DNA from: Oscillospiraceae bacterium
GTDB taxonomy: Bacteria > Bacillota > Clostridia > Oscillospirales > CAG-382
NCBI GenBank assembly: GCA_015064625.1
Contig: SVRW01000016.1
Span: forward strand, 1 to 57,329
Direction of reading: 5' to 3'
DNA length: 57,329 nucleotides
The notes beneath the pieces were generated by a model, which saw nothing but the letters and a program-made list of their open reading frames with translations, was not told the origin of the DNA and ran no database searches. Position 1 is the first letter of the stretch. The number at the start of each line of letters is the position of its first letter. The position numbers and the translations under genes were made by a program. This document shows positions 40,669-50,434 of the stretch, in pieces.

Positions 40669-41325
40669 ATGGAAGCTTACAAAAGAGAGTTTATTGACTT
40701 TTTGAAAAGTGCCAACGTTTTGAAATTTGGTGATTTTACAGCGAAAAGCGGAAGAAAAATTCCTTATTTCATAAACGCAGGTGAAATTAAAACAGGCGAA
40801 CAGATTTCAAAGCTTGGAGAGTTTTACGCTAAAGCATATTTTGAAAAAATAGGAAATAAAAAGACTGTTCTTTACGGTCCTGCATATAAGGGAATTTCTA
40901 TTGCAGTATCAAGCGCAGTTGCTCTTTCTAAAAATGGCTTGGACGTTCCTTTCTTCTTCAATAGAAAAGAAGAAAAAGACCATGGTGAAGGGGGAACTTT
41001 CGTAGGTTACGTTCCCAAGGCTGGTGAAGAAATTGTTATCGTTGAAGACGTTATAACCGCAGGAACAGCTATTCGTGAAAGTATGGCTATTCTTTCAAAG
41101 CTTGAAGGAACAAAGGTTTCTGCCGTATTCGTTATGGTTGACCGTAAGGAAAAAGGTAAGGGCGAAAAGTCCGCTATGAAGGAAGTTGAAGAAGAATTCG
41201 GTTTCCCCGTGTATTCCGTAGTTGACGTTTACGATATTATTGAATATCTTGAATCCGAAGGTGGAAATGAAGAAAACGTTGACAGAATCAAAAAATATCT
41301 TTCTGTAAACGGTGCGGCTTTATGA
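40669..41325 (+). CDS. pyrE: Orotate phosphoribosyltransferase
   Basis: A 218-residue enzyme adding PRPP to orotate. The PRPP-binding loop is [17 protein letters not shown], and [13 protein letters not shown] is the flexible catalytic loop with Lys and His. I prefer the ATG at 40669 (GGAG eight bases upstream) to the one at 40663, which would be only two bases from the GGAG. Its stop overlaps the pyrB start in ATGA. Confidence 0.95.
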   Translation: MEAYKREFIDFLKSANVLKFGDFTAKSGRKIPYFINAGEIKTGEQISKLGEFYAKAYFEKIGNKKTVLYGPAYKGISIAVSSAVALSKNGLDVPFFFNRKEEKDHGEGGTFVGYVPKAGEEIVIVEDVITAGTAIRESMAILSKLEGTKVSAVFVMVDRKEKGKGEKSAMKEVEEEFGFPVYSVVDVYDIIEYLESEGGNEENVDRIKKYLSVNGAAL

Positions 41326-42242
41326 GAGGGCTTATAGATATAACGGATTTTTCCGTAGAGGAAATTGATTCCCTTATAGATGTTGCAAACGATATCATTG
41401 ACAATCCAAAAAAATACAGTGAGAAATGCAAGGGTAAAAAACTTGCTACGTTGTTTTTTGAACCATCCACAAGAACACGACTCAGCTTTGAAGCGGCAAT
41501 GTACGAATTAGGCGGTAATGTTATAGGATTTTCCGAGGCATCTTCATCCTCTTCAACAAAAGGTGAGAGCGTTGCAGATACGGCAAAGGTTATAAGCTGT
41601 TATGCGGATATTATTGCTATGAGACATCCAAAAGAGGGTTCTGCATACGTTGCTATGAAAAATGCAACCATTCCCGTTATAAATGCAGGAGACGGAGGAC
41701 ATTGCCATCCTACGCAGACTCTTGCTGATTTGCTTACAATATACCGTGAAAAAGGAAGTTTTGACAATCTTACTGTCGGATTATGCGGAGATTTGAAGTT
41801 TGGCAGAACTGTTCATTCTCTCATTGGTGCGTTATCACGTTACAGTGGTATAAAGTTTGTTCTTATATCTCCCGAAGAATTAAAGCTTCCAAGTTACGTT
41901 AAAAATGATGTGCTTAAAAAGAACAACTTGCCTTATATACAGACTACAAGCCTTGAAGACGTTATAGGCGAGCTTGACGTTCTTTATATGACGAGAGTGC
42001 AAAGAGAACGTTTCTTCAATGAGGAAGATTATTTAAGATTGAAAGACAGCTATATATTGGATCTTAAAAAGCTTTCTCTTGCTAAAGACAATCTTTCTGT
42101 AATGCATCCTCTCCCAAGAGTTAACGAAATAAGCGTTGCTGTTGATAACGATCCAAGAGCTTGCTATTTCAAGCAGGTTCTTTACGGAAAATATATGAGA
42201 ATGGCTTTGATTCTTAAATTGTTGGAGGAGGCAGAAAAATGA
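41322..42242 (+). CDS. pyrB: Aspartate carbamoyltransferase catalytic subunit
   Basis: A 306-residue class B-type transcarbamylase. The carbamoyl-phosphate loop is [13 protein letters not shown], the 80s loop [12 protein letters not shown] carries Ser and Lys, and HPTQTLADL and HPLPRVNEI complete the active site. The length matches enzymes that assemble with a regulatory PyrI chain, encoded directly downstream with a four-base overlap. Confidence 0.95.
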   Translation: MRGLIDITDFSVEEIDSLIDVANDIIDNPKKYSEKCKGKKLATLFFEPSTRTRLSFEAAMYELGGNVIGFSEASSSSSTKGESVADTAKVISCYADIIAMRHPKEGSAYVAMKNATIPVINAGDGGHCHPTQTLADLLTIYREKGSFDNLTVGLCGDLKFGRTVHSLIGALSRYSGIKFVLISPEELKLPSYVKNDVLKKNNLPYIQTTSLEDVIGELDVLYMTRVQRERFFNEEDYLRLKDSYILDLKKLSLAKDNLSVMHPLPRVNEISVAVDNDPRACYFKQVLYGKYMRMALILKLLEEAEK

Positions 42243-42658
42243 ACATTGATTCCATTACAAACGGCGTTGTTATCGACCATATAACAGCGGGAAACGCAAT
42301 GCGTCTTTATCATCTTTTGGGAATCGATTCCTTTGACTGTTCTGTAGCAATTATAAAAAATGCTTCAAGCAAAAAGCTTGGAAAAAAAGATATAATCAAA
42401 ATTGACGGTGAGATTATTCCTGATATAGACATTATCGGATACGTTGATCCAGGTGCAACCGTTAATATTATAAAAGACGGAAAGCTAATATCAAAGCGTA
42501 CTATTGATATGCCTGAGATGCTTACGAACGTTATAAAATGTAAAAATCCCCGTTGTATAACCTCGGTTGAGCAGGAGCTTGACCATGTTTTCAAATTGAC
42601 AGATCGTGCTAAAAAGGTTTACCGTTGTCTCTATTGCGAAACAAAAGCAGATTTATAA
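42239..42658 (+). CDS. pyrI: Aspartate carbamoyltransferase regulatory subunit
   Basis: A 139-residue protein giving nucleotide control (CTP/ATP) to PyrB. It has an N-terminal nucleotide-binding domain ([20 protein letters not shown]) and a C-terminal zinc site, CKNPRC then YRCLYC, with four Cys. The ATG overlaps the pyrB stop. GGAGGAGG lies just upstream. Confidence 0.95.
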   Translation: MNIDSITNGVVIDHITAGNAMRLYHLLGIDSFDCSVAIIKNASSKKLGKKDIIKIDGEIIPDIDIIGYVDPGATVNIIKDGKLISKRTIDMPEMLTNVIKCKNPRCITSVEQELDHVFKLTDRAKKVYRCLYCETKADL

Positions 42659-42684
42659 AACCCAGATAAAAGGAGAATTATCAC

Positions 42685-44190
42685 ATGGCTATTTTTGTTA
42701 ATGAAACGTCACATACGTTTAATGAATTTTTACTTATACCTGGCTACTCTTCAAAGGAATGTATTCCTTCCAACGTAAGCCTTAAAACCCCTCTTGTTCG
42801 TTACAAGAAGGGAGAGAAATCCGCTATTACAATGAATATACCTATGGTTTCTGCTATAATGCAATCCGTATCAGGTGACAGACTTGCTGTTGCTCTTGCT
42901 ATGGAAGGCGGTGTTTCATTTATCTATGGTTCACAGTCCATTGAGGACGAAGCAGCTATGGTAAAACGTGCAAAAAGCTATAAAGCAGGCTTTGTAAACA
43001 GTGATTCAAACGTTAAACCCGATGATACAATGGCAGACGTTGTAGCTCTCAAGGAAAAAACAGGTCATTCCACTGTTGCCGTAACCTCTGACGGAACGGC
43101 AAATGGAAAGCTTCTCGGTATCGTTACAGGCAGAGATTACAGAGTCAGCCGTATGGACCCCACAACGAAGGTTTCCGAATTTATGACTCCTTTTAATAAG
43201 CTTATTTGTGCAAAAGAGGGAACAACTCTTAAAGAAGCCAATGATATAATCTGGGATAATAAGCTCAATTCACTTCCTATAATAGACGAGGAAGGAAAGC
43301 TTTGCTATTTCGTTTTCCGTAAGGACTATGATACTCATAAGCAGAATCCTAATGAGCTTCTTGATTCAAACAAAAGATACGTTGTTGGTGCAGGTATCAA
43401 CACACGTGACTATGCGGAACGTGTTCCTGCATTGGTGGAAGCGGGTGCGGACGTGCTTTGTATCGATTCCTCAGAGGGATTTTCCGAATGGCAGAAGCTT
43501 ACTCTTGAATGGATAAGAGGAAAGTACGATAACAGCGTTAAGGTCGGTGCAGGAAACGTAGTTGATGCAGACGGCTTCCGTTTCCTTGCTGATTGCGGAG
43601 CAGACTTTATTAAGGTTGGCATTGGCGGTGGTTCAATCTGTATTACTCGTGAAACAAAGGGTATAGGCAGGGGACAAGCAACTGCTCTTATTGAAGTTTG
43701 CAAAGCAAGAGATGAGTATTTCAAGGAAACAGGTATATACGTTCCTGTTTGCTCTGATGGCGGTATCGTTTATGACCATCATATTACATTGGCTCTTGCT
43801 ATGGGTGCAGATTTCGTAATGCTTGGAAGATATTTTGCAAGATTTGACGAAAGCCCAACAAATAAAGTTAATATTGGCGGAACTTATTATAAAGAATATT
43901 GGGGCGAAGGAAGCAACCGTGCAAGAAACTGGCAGAGATATGATATGGGCGGAGATAAGAAGCTTTCGTTTGAAGAAGGCGTTGACTCATACGTTCCATA
44001 TGCAGGACCTTTGAAGGACAATGTTGCTTTGTCTCTTAGCAAGGTGCGTTCCACAATGTGCAACTGTGGTGCTTTATCTATATCTGAGCTGCAGCAGAAA
44101 GCAAAACTCACTCTTGTTTCCGCTGTAAGCATAACCGAGGGCGGTGCACATGACGTCATTCAAAAAGATAAAAGCGTGCCTATAAAATAG
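42685..44190 (+). CDS. guaB: IMP dehydrogenase
   Basis: A 501-residue TIM-barrel enzyme converting IMP to XMP with NAD. It has two CBS domains inserted at about residues 95-225, a catalytic Cys in [12 protein letters not shown] (the loop is GGGSICITR where most bacteria have GPGSICTTR), and a mobile flap [20 protein letters not shown] precedes the ATG. It is the first purine gene after the pyr block, 26 bases downstream of pyrI, and its presence in the operon makes GMP formation part of the set. Confidence 0.94.
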   Translation: MAIFVNETSHTFNEFLLIPGYSSKECIPSNVSLKTPLVRYKKGEKSAITMNIPMVSAIMQSVSGDRLAVALAMEGGVSFIYGSQSIEDEAAMVKRAKSYKAGFVNSDSNVKPDDTMADVVALKEKTGHSTVAVTSDGTANGKLLGIVTGRDYRVSRMDPTTKVSEFMTPFNKLICAKEGTTLKEANDIIWDNKLNSLPIIDEEGKLCYFVFRKDYDTHKQNPNELLDSNKRYVVGAGINTRDYAERVPALVEAGADVLCIDSSEGFSEWQKLTLEWIRGKYDNSVKVGAGNVVDADGFRFLADCGADFIKVGIGGGSICITRETKGIGRGQATALIEVCKARDEYFKETGIYVPVCSDGGIVYDHHITLALAMGADFVMLGRYFARFDESPTNKVNIGGTYYKEYWGEGSNRARNWQRYDMGGDKKLSFEEGVDSYVPYAGPLKDNVALSLSKVRSTMCNCGALSISELQQKAKLTLVSAVSITEGGAHDVIQKDKSVPIK

Positions 44191-44204
44191 TTTTGGAGAA
44201 TAAA

Positions 44205-44693
44205 ATGAAGAAAATTGGAATTATAATGGGGAGCGATAGCGACCTTCCCATTATTCAAAAAGCTACTGATATTTTAAAATCCTTTGAAGTACCTTTTGAG
44301 GTTCACGTTTATTCTGCACATCGAACACCCGTGGAAGCAAAGGAATTTTCAATGGCGGCAAGAGAAAAGGGCTTTGGAGTTATTATTGCCGCGGCAGGTA
44401 TGGCGGCTCATTTAGCAGGAGCGATTGCCGCAAATACAACGTTGCCCGTTATCGGTATTCCTTGTAAATCATCTTGCTTCGATGGAATGGATGCTTTGCT
44501 TTCGACAGTTCAGATGCCAACAGGTATTCCAGTGGCAACAGTCGCTGTAAATGGCGGTGCAAACGCTGCTTTGCTTGCTTTGCAGATTCTTGCCGTTGAG
44601 GACAAGGAATTGGCAAATAAACTTGACGCAAAGAGAAAAAGCGATATGGAAGCAGTTTTGGAAAAAGATAAAAGTATCATATCAAAATTATAA
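44205..44693 (+). CDS. purE: N5-carboxyaminoimidazole ribonucleotide mutase, PurE class I
   Basis: A 162-residue enzyme with [19 protein letters not shown] and AGMAAHLAG, the class I (bacterial mutase) pattern. Class I normally works after PurK, which makes N5-CAIR, but purK is not in this cluster. The ATG at 44205 has TTGGAG seven bases upstream; the TTG reading from 44193 is inside that site. purC follows 14 bases later. Confidence 0.94.
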   Translation: MKKIGIIMGSDSDLPIIQKATDILKSFEVPFEVHVYSAHRTPVEAKEFSMAAREKGFGVIIAAAGMAAHLAGAIAANTTLPVIGIPCKSSCFDGMDALLSTVQMPTGIPVATVAVNGGANAALLALQILAVEDKELANKLDAKRKSDMEAVLEKDKSIISKL

Positions 44694-44707
44694 AAGGAGA
44701 AATCATA

Positions 44708-45394
44708 ATGGAAAAGAAACTTGTATATAAAGGAAAAACCAAGGATGTTTTCGCTCTCAATAACGGAAATTATCTTCTTAAATTCAAGGACGATTGTACA
44801 GGAAAAGACGGTGTTTTTGATCCTGGCGAAAACTCTGTAGGACTCACTATTGATGGCGTTGGTGACGTTAACCTTCGTATGTCAGTATATTTCTTTGAAA
44901 AAGTAAATAATGCAGGAATCAAAACCCATTTTGTAAACGCTGACCTTAATGATACAACCATGGAAGTACTTCCTGCAAAGGTTTTCGGCAAAGGTCTTGA
45001 AGTTATCTGCAGACATAAAGCCGTTGGAAGCTTTATTCGTCGTTACGGAGATTATATTGAAGAAGGTGCAGATCTTCCTGAATACGTTGAAATGACCTTC
45101 AAGAATGACGAAAAGGGTGACCCCCTTGTTATTAAGGATGCTTTGGTTGCTCTTGGCGTTATGACTGATAAACAGTATGATGATATTAAATCCATGACAC
45201 AAAAGATAACCCGAATAGTAGCTGATGACCTTCTTGAAAAAGGATTGGTATTATACGATATCAAATTTGAATTCGGGTATGATAAGGACGGAAACGTTAT
45301 GCTTATCGATGAAATAGCATCTGGCAATATGAGAGTTTATAAAGACGGCAAATATATTGACCCTATGACTTTGTCTGAGCTTTTCTTTGCATAA
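44708..45394 (+). CDS. purC: SAICAR synthetase
   Basis: A 228-residue ATP-grasp-like enzyme adding aspartate to CAIR. Its markers are [10 protein letters not shown], the [10 protein letters not shown] loop, [13 protein letters not shown] and the closing [22 protein letters not shown] in order. AAAGGAGAAATC precedes the ATG. The length is that of the compact bacterial form. Confidence 0.95.
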   Translation: MEKKLVYKGKTKDVFALNNGNYLLKFKDDCTGKDGVFDPGENSVGLTIDGVGDVNLRMSVYFFEKVNNAGIKTHFVNADLNDTTMEVLPAKVFGKGLEVICRHKAVGSFIRRYGDYIEEGADLPEYVEMTFKNDEKGDPLVIKDALVALGVMTDKQYDDIKSMTQKITRIVADDLLEKGLVLYDIKFEFGYDKDGNVMLIDEIASGNMRVYKDGKYIDPMTLSELFFA

Positions 45395-45418
45395 TACTTA
45401 CATAGCGGAGGACTGCAT

Positions 45419-46843
45419 ATGGGCGGTTTTTTTGGAGCAACATCCCTCAAAAACTGTGTTCCAGAGGTTTTTTTCGGAACAGATTATCATTCTCATCTTG
45501 GCACACGTCGTGGCGGAATGGCAGCGTACGACGTTAAGTTGGGAATGCAGAGGGAAATTCACAGTATTGAAAATTCTCCTTTCAGAACTAAGTTTGACGG
45601 TGTTCTTGATGAGATGTATGGGAACGTTGCCATTGGATGTATAAGTGACAGCGATCCTCAACCGATTATTATCCGTTCAAAATTAGGTGTATACGCCATG
45701 TGTACAATAGGAAGGATAAATAATTCGGAAGAGCTTATAGATAAATATCTCAGATTCACTGGAAGCCATTTTCAAGCGATGACAGGAGGACGTGTTAACT
45801 CTAACGAACTGATAGCAACTCTTATTCATCAGAAAGAAAGCTTTGCGGAAGGAATTCGTTTCGTTCACGATTCGATTGATGGAACGGCCGCTATTCTTAT
45901 TATGAAGGAGGATGGAAACCTTATTGCCGCTCGTGACAAGGAAGGAAGACTCCCTTTGATTATTGGTAAGGATGCCCTTGGTCATTGTGTAACCTTCGAG
46001 GATTTCGCAGGACACAAGCTTGGATATACAACGGTAAGAGAACTTGGTCCTGGGGAAATTGTTGAAATTTCACCAAGAGAAATAGAAGTCCTTTCTCCTC
46101 CAAGAAAGAAGAAAAAGGTTTGTTCGTTTTTGTGGTCTTATTACGGTTATTCAACATCGTGCTATGAAGGCATAAACGTTGAAGTTATGAGATATAAAAA
46201 CGGAAGAATAATGGCTCGGGCTGATATGGAAAATAATAACGTTGATGAGCTTGACTATGTTTGCGGTGTTCCCGACTCGGGCACTCCTCATGCAATAGGG
46301 TATTCAAACGAAAGCGGCATTGCGTTTGCCAGACCGTTTATTAAATATACACCAACATGGCCAAGAAGCTTTATGCCTTCAACACAGAGTGAGCGAAGCA
46401 TGATTGCGAAAATGAAGCAGATACCCGTTCACGATCTTATAAGAGATAAGAAGCTTTTGTTCGTTGACGATTCAATCGTAAGAGGAACACAGCTCAGAAG
46501 TACTGTTGATTTTCTTTATGAGCATGGAGCTGAAGAGGTACATATGCGTTCAGCTTGTCCTCCCATAATGTTTTCTTGCAAATATCTGAATTTTTCTCGC
46601 TCAACTTCTGACAACGATTTGATAACAAGAAGTACCATAATTGAACTTGAGGGGGAGGAAGGTCTTAAATATCTGGAAGAATATATGGACGGAACAACGG
46701 AACGCGGAAGGAAAATGCGTAAAGCGATTTGTGATAAATTCCATTTTTCTTCTCTTGAATATCAAACCCTTGAAGGAATTGTAGAAGCAATAGGTATGAG
46801 TTCTGACGAGTTGTGTACGTATTGTTGGAACGGAAAGGAATAA
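45419..46843 (+). CDS. purF: Amidophosphoribosyltransferase-like protein lacking the catalytic N-terminal Cys
   Basis: A 474-residue PurF homologue: an N-terminal Ntn-glutaminase domain, then a phosphoribosyltransferase domain with the PRPP motif LFVDDSIVRGTQ near residue 346. In working PurF the residue after Met is the nucleophile Cys (MCGIFG). Here the protein begins MGGFFG. No upstream in-frame codon could supply a Cys, and GCGGAGGA fixes the start. HLGTRRGGMAAYD and CISDSDPQP keep the domain shape. I recall similar MGGFFG-type sequences annotated in other anaerobes. Glutamine hydrolysis by this chain seems impossible by the normal route, so it would use free ammonia, accept it from a partner, or be a regulatory paralogue with a true PurF elsewhere. 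Confidence 0.85.
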   Translation: MGGFFGATSLKNCVPEVFFGTDYHSHLGTRRGGMAAYDVKLGMQREIHSIENSPFRTKFDGVLDEMYGNVAIGCISDSDPQPIIIRSKLGVYAMCTIGRINNSEELIDKYLRFTGSHFQAMTGGRVNSNELIATLIHQKESFAEGIRFVHDSIDGTAAILIMKEDGNLIAARDKEGRLPLIIGKDALGHCVTFEDFAGHKLGYTTVRELGPGEIVEISPREIEVLSPPRKKKKVCSFLWSYYGYSTSCYEGINVEVMRYKNGRIMARADMENNNVDELDYVCGVPDSGTPHAIGYSNESGIAFARPFIKYTPTWPRSFMPSTQSERSMIAKMKQIPVHDLIRDKKLLFVDDSIVRGTQLRSTVDFLYEHGAEEVHMRSACPPIMFSCKYLNFSRSTSDNDLITRSTIIELEGEEGLKYLEEYMDGTTERGRKMRKAICDKFHFSSLEYQTLEGIVEAIGMSSDELCTYCWNGKE

Positions 46844-46847
46844 TTAA

Positions 46848-47897
46848 ATGAGTATAAATTCAAGATCTGAAAGCTACGCCGCCGCAGGTGTAGATATTAC
46901 AGCAGGATATAAAGCTGTAGAATTGATGAAAAAACATATTCTCCGCACGAAAAACGAAGGATGTCTTGACGACGTAGGCGGTTTTGGCGGTTGCTTCGGA
47001 CTCAACCTTGATGGAATAAAGAATCCTGTTCTTGTATCAGGTACAGACGGTGTCGGAACAAAGCTTAAAATGGCAATTCTTCTTAATAAGCACGATACAA
47101 TAGGAATTGACTGCGTTGCAATGTGCGTAAATGATATTATCTGTTGCGGTGCAAAGCCTTTGTTTTTCCTTGATTATATAGCTTGTGGAAAGAATTATCC
47201 GGAACGTATAGCCGAGATTGTTTCAGGAGTTGCAGAAGGGTGCGTTCAGTCAGGAGCAGCTCTTATAGGTGGTGAAACAGCAGAACATCCTGGTATGATG
47301 CCTGTAGATGAATATGACCTTGCTGGCTTTGCCGTTGGTGTTGTTGATAAGGAAAAAATTATTGACAATACGAAAATGAGCGAGGGCGACGTTGTTATTG
47401 CTCTTGCTTCAACAGGTATTCATTCCAACGGTTTTTCTCTTTGCAGAAAGGTTTTCGATATTGATAACAATAATCCTGATCTTTACGTTCCAAATGAAGC
47501 TTTGGGCGGAAAAACGATTGCGGAAACTCTTTTAGTTCCTACGAAAATTTACGTTAAGTCCGTTCTTTCTCTTATTGAAAAAATAAACGTTAAGGGAATC
47601 TCTCATATAACAGGAGGGGGATTCTATGAGAATATTCCAAGAAGTATACCTGATGGACTTGGTGCAAAAATAGATAAATCCTCTGTTAAGGTTCTTCCTA
47701 TTTTTGATCTCATAGCAAAGACGGGAAATATCAGCGAACGTGATATGTTCAATACGTATAATATGGGCGTTGGTATGAGCATTGTTGTAGCGAAAGATGA
47801 CGTTGATGAAGCTCTCGCAATTCTTAAAGAATGCGGCGAAGATGCATACGTTATCGGTGAGATAGTAAAAAGCGAGGACAAAATAGAAATATGCTAA
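46848..47897 (+). CDS. purM: Phosphoribosylformylglycinamidine cyclo-ligase (AIR synthetase)
   Basis: A 349-residue ATP-dependent enzyme making AIR from FGAM. Characteristic pieces are [56 protein letters not shown] and [10 protein letters not shown]. It starts four bases after purF and overlaps purN by seven bases. Confidence 0.95.
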   Translation: MSINSRSESYAAAGVDITAGYKAVELMKKHILRTKNEGCLDDVGGFGGCFGLNLDGIKNPVLVSGTDGVGTKLKMAILLNKHDTIGIDCVAMCVNDIICCGAKPLFFLDYIACGKNYPERIAEIVSGVAEGCVQSGAALIGGETAEHPGMMPVDEYDLAGFAVGVVDKEKIIDNTKMSEGDVVIALASTGIHSNGFSLCRKVFDIDNNNPDLYVPNEALGGKTIAETLLVPTKIYVKSVLSLIEKINVKGISHITGGGFYENIPRSIPDGLGAKIDKSSVKVLPIFDLIAKTGNISERDMFNTYNMGVGMSIVVAKDDVDEALAILKECGEDAYVIGEIVKSEDKIEIC

Positions 47898-48505
47898 ACA
47901 CAGAAAAAGCTGATATTGCGGTTCTTGTATCAGGCGGAGGCACAAATTTGCAGGCGTTGATTGATGCGCAAACCGACGGAATTATAAAAAGCGGTCAGAT
48001 TTCAATAGTTATTTCTGATAACCCAAATGCATACGCTCTTGAAAGAGCAAAAAAAGCAGGAATTAAAACCGCTGTTGTTACTAAAAAATCACGTGGAATA
48101 GCCTTTGAAGACGATATTATAGAGCTTCTTAACGAAAATGGAATAGAGCTTGTTGTTCTTGCTGGATTTATGACAATTTTAAGCAGTAAATTTACAAAGG
48201 CGTTCGAAAACAGAATAATTAACGTACATCCTTCTTTGATTCCTTCCTTTTGCGGTAAAGGATTTTACGGCTTGAAGGTTCATGAGGCAGCTCTTAATAA
48301 AGGCGTTAAAGTGACGGGAGCAACAGTTCATTTTGTAAATGAAATTCCTGACGGCGGTGAAATCATAATGCAAAAGGCAGTTGACGTCCTTGAAGGTGAT
48401 ACGCCTGAGACTTTGCAAAAAAGAGTTATGATTGAAGCTGAATGGATAATTCTCCCAAAAGCTACAGAGCTTGTATGCTCAAAAATAATGAATAAAGGTG
48501 AGTAA
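47891..48505 (+). CDS. purN: Phosphoribosylglycinamide formyltransferase
   Basis: A 204-residue folate-dependent formyltransferase. It has [15 protein letters not shown] for substrate phosphate, the catalytic Asn-His region [17 protein letters not shown] and the Asp in [11 protein letters not shown]. It overlaps purM and is directly followed by purO. No purT is needed. Confidence 0.95.
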   Translation: MLNTEKADIAVLVSGGGTNLQALIDAQTDGIIKSGQISIVISDNPNAYALERAKKAGIKTAVVTKKSRGIAFEDDIIELLNENGIELVVLAGFMTILSSKFTKAFENRIINVHPSLIPSFCGKGFYGLKVHEAALNKGVKVTGATVHFVNEIPDGGEIIMQKAVDVLEGDTPETLQKRVMIEAEWIILPKATELVCSKIMNKGE

Positions 48506-48506
48506 A

Positions 48507-49217
48507 ATGGCATTATACGATATAAAAAAATTACTTTCAGAGAACACATATCCTGGCAGGGGTATAATTATAGGTAAATCTGCAGATGGTAAAAATGCAA
48601 TGATTGCATATTTTATAATGGGTAGAAGTGTAAATAGCCGTAATCGTATTTTTGAGCGTTTCGACGGTGGTATGAGAACAAAGGCTTTTGACGAAAGCAA
48701 GCTTTCAGATCCAAGTCTTATTATTTATAACCCTTATCTTGCGTATGAAAATAAAGATATAATTACAAACGGCGATCAGACAAATACAGTATATGATTTC
48801 GTCAAAGAAGGAAAGACATTTGAGGATGCTTTGTATACGAGAGAATTTGAGCCTGATGCCCCTAATTTCACTCCAAGAATATCAGGAATGATTACTTACG
48901 AAAAAGGTGATTTTAGTTACAAGCTCTCTATTTTAAAGAGTGCAAATGGTAGACCTGAGATTTGTAACCGCTATTTCTATAATTATGAGAGTGAATGTGG
49001 AATAGGACATTTTATTCATACTTATAAATGTGATGGAAATCCAATTCCGTCATTCTACGGTGAACCCGAGGAAATAGCGCTTCCCAATACGGCTGAAGAA
49101 TTGGCAGATATTGTATGGACAAATCTTAACGAAGATAACAAAGTATCTTTCTTTGTCCGTGTTATCCCCCTTGACGGAAGCGAAGCTTCTGAAATCATAA
49201 TAAATAAAAACGTTTAA
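48507..49217 (+). CDS. purO: IMP cyclohydrolase, PurO-like
   Basis: A 236-residue protein with the archaeal-type IMP cyclohydrolase pattern YPGRGIIIG, AYFIMGRSVNSRNRIF and, near the middle, ISGMITYEKGDFSYKLSILK (given in parts). It closes the purine ring (FAICAR to IMP). The ATG at 48507 with AAAGGTGA upstream is better than the GTG at 48498. It precedes a PurH-like protein that lacks its own cyclohydrolase domain, so the two replace bifunctional PurH. Confidence 0.88.
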   Translation: MALYDIKKLLSENTYPGRGIIIGKSADGKNAMIAYFIMGRSVNSRNRIFERFDGGMRTKAFDESKLSDPSLIIYNPYLAYENKDIITNGDQTNTVYDFVKEGKTFEDALYTREFEPDAPNFTPRISGMITYEKGDFSYKLSILKSANGRPEICNRYFYNYESECGIGHFIHTYKCDGNPIPSFYGEPEEIALPNTAEELADIVWTNLNEDNKVSFFVRVIPLDGSEASEIIINKNV

Positions 49218-49228
49218 GGAGTACTGGA

Positions 49229-50413
49229 ATGAAGGAATTTGAACTTAAATACGGATGTAACCCTAATCAGAAACCCTCTAAAATATTTATGGCAGACGGA
49301 AGCGAGCTTCCTATCGAAATCCTTTGCGGTAGACCTGGATACATAAACTTCCTTGATGCTTTTAATTCCTGGCAGCTTGTAAAAGAACTTAAAGAAGCGT
49401 TAGGACTTCCTGCCGTAACTTCTTTTAAGCACGTTAGCCCAACTTCTGCGGCTGTTGGAATTCCTCTTTCCGATACTCTCAAAAAAGCTTGCTTCGTTGA
49501 TGATATTGAAGGACTTGACGAATCTCCTTTGGCATGTGCTTATGCAAGGGCAAGAGGAACAGACCGTATGTGTTCGTTCGGAGATTGGGTTGCTCTTTCT
49601 GATATCTGCGACGTAACAACGGCAAAAATGATTAAGCGTGAGGTTTCCGACGGTGTTATTGCTCCTGGATATGAACCTGAGGCTTTGGAGATATTGAAAT
49701 CCAAAAGAGGCGGAAAATACAATATTGTTAAAATAGACCCTGATTTTGTTCCCGAGGAAACAGAACGTAAGCAGGTTTTTGGTATAACCTTTGAGCAGGG
49801 CAGAAATAACTTTAAAATAAATAAAGAACTTTTGTCAAACGTTGTAACTGCAAATAAGGATATGTCTGATGAAGCGATCCGTGACCTTATAGTTGCACTT
49901 ATTACTCTTAAATACACACAATCCAACTCTGTATGCTATGCCACGGACGGACAGGCTATTGGTGTTGGCGCAGGTCAGCAATCAAGAATCCATTGTACAA
50001 GACTTGCGGGAACTAAAGCAGATACATGGTTCTTGCGTCAGCATGAAAAGGTTCTTAATCTTCCTTTCCTTCCTACTATTGGCAGACCTGACAGAGATAA
50101 CGTTATTGACGGATATATCAATAAAAACGAAGAAGACGTTTGCGCAGAGGGAGTATGGCAGAAGTATTTTACATCTCGCCCCGAACCTCTTACAGATGAG
50201 GAAATCAAAGAATACCTTGCAACTAAAGATGGAGTCGCTTTAGGCTCTGACGCTTTCTTCCCATTCAGCGACAATATTGAAAGAGCTAAAAAGAGCGGTG
50301 TTAAATATATAGCACAGCCCGGCGGTTCTATCCGTGATGATGCTGTTATTGAATGTTGCGATAAATACGGAATGTCAATGGCATTTACAGGAATGAGACT
50401 TTTCCATCATTAA
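49229..50413 (+). CDS. purH: AICAR formyltransferase, stand-alone (PurH transformylase domain only)
   Basis: A 394-residue protein corresponding to the C-terminal transformylase part of PurH. It begins with ELKYGCNPNQKPSKIF, has SFKHVSPTSAAVGIPL with the catalytic Lys-His pair, KYTQSNSVCYATDGQAIGVG, and ends with DDAVIECCDKYGMSMAFTGM and RLFHH. The MGS-like IMP cyclohydrolase domain at the N-terminus of ordinary PurH is missing. GGAGTACTGG precedes the ATG, 11 bases after purO. Confidence 0.93.
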   Translation: MKEFELKYGCNPNQKPSKIFMADGSELPIEILCGRPGYINFLDAFNSWQLVKELKEALGLPAVTSFKHVSPTSAAVGIPLSDTLKKACFVDDIEGLDESPLACAYARARGTDRMCSFGDWVALSDICDVTTAKMIKREVSDGVIAPGYEPEALEILKSKRGGKYNIVKIDPDFVPEETERKQVFGITFEQGRNNFKINKELLSNVVTANKDMSDEAIRDLIVALITLKYTQSNSVCYATDGQAIGVGAGQQSRIHCTRLAGTKADTWFLRQHEKVLNLPFLPTIGRPDRDNVIDGYINKNEEDVCAEGVWQKYFTSRPEPLTDEEIKEYLATKDGVALGSDAFFPFSDNIERAKKSGVKYIAQPGGSIRDDAVIECCDKYGMSMAFTGMRLFHH

Positions 50414-50434
50414 AATCCGAAAGGGCGTACATTT

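Noticed and set aside
45387..45661. Alternative upstream start for PurF that could supply a catalytic Cys
   Set aside because: Codons upstream of the ATG in frame encode no Cys next to a Gly-Ile-Phe-like stretch, and the GGAGGA site fixes the start at 45419.
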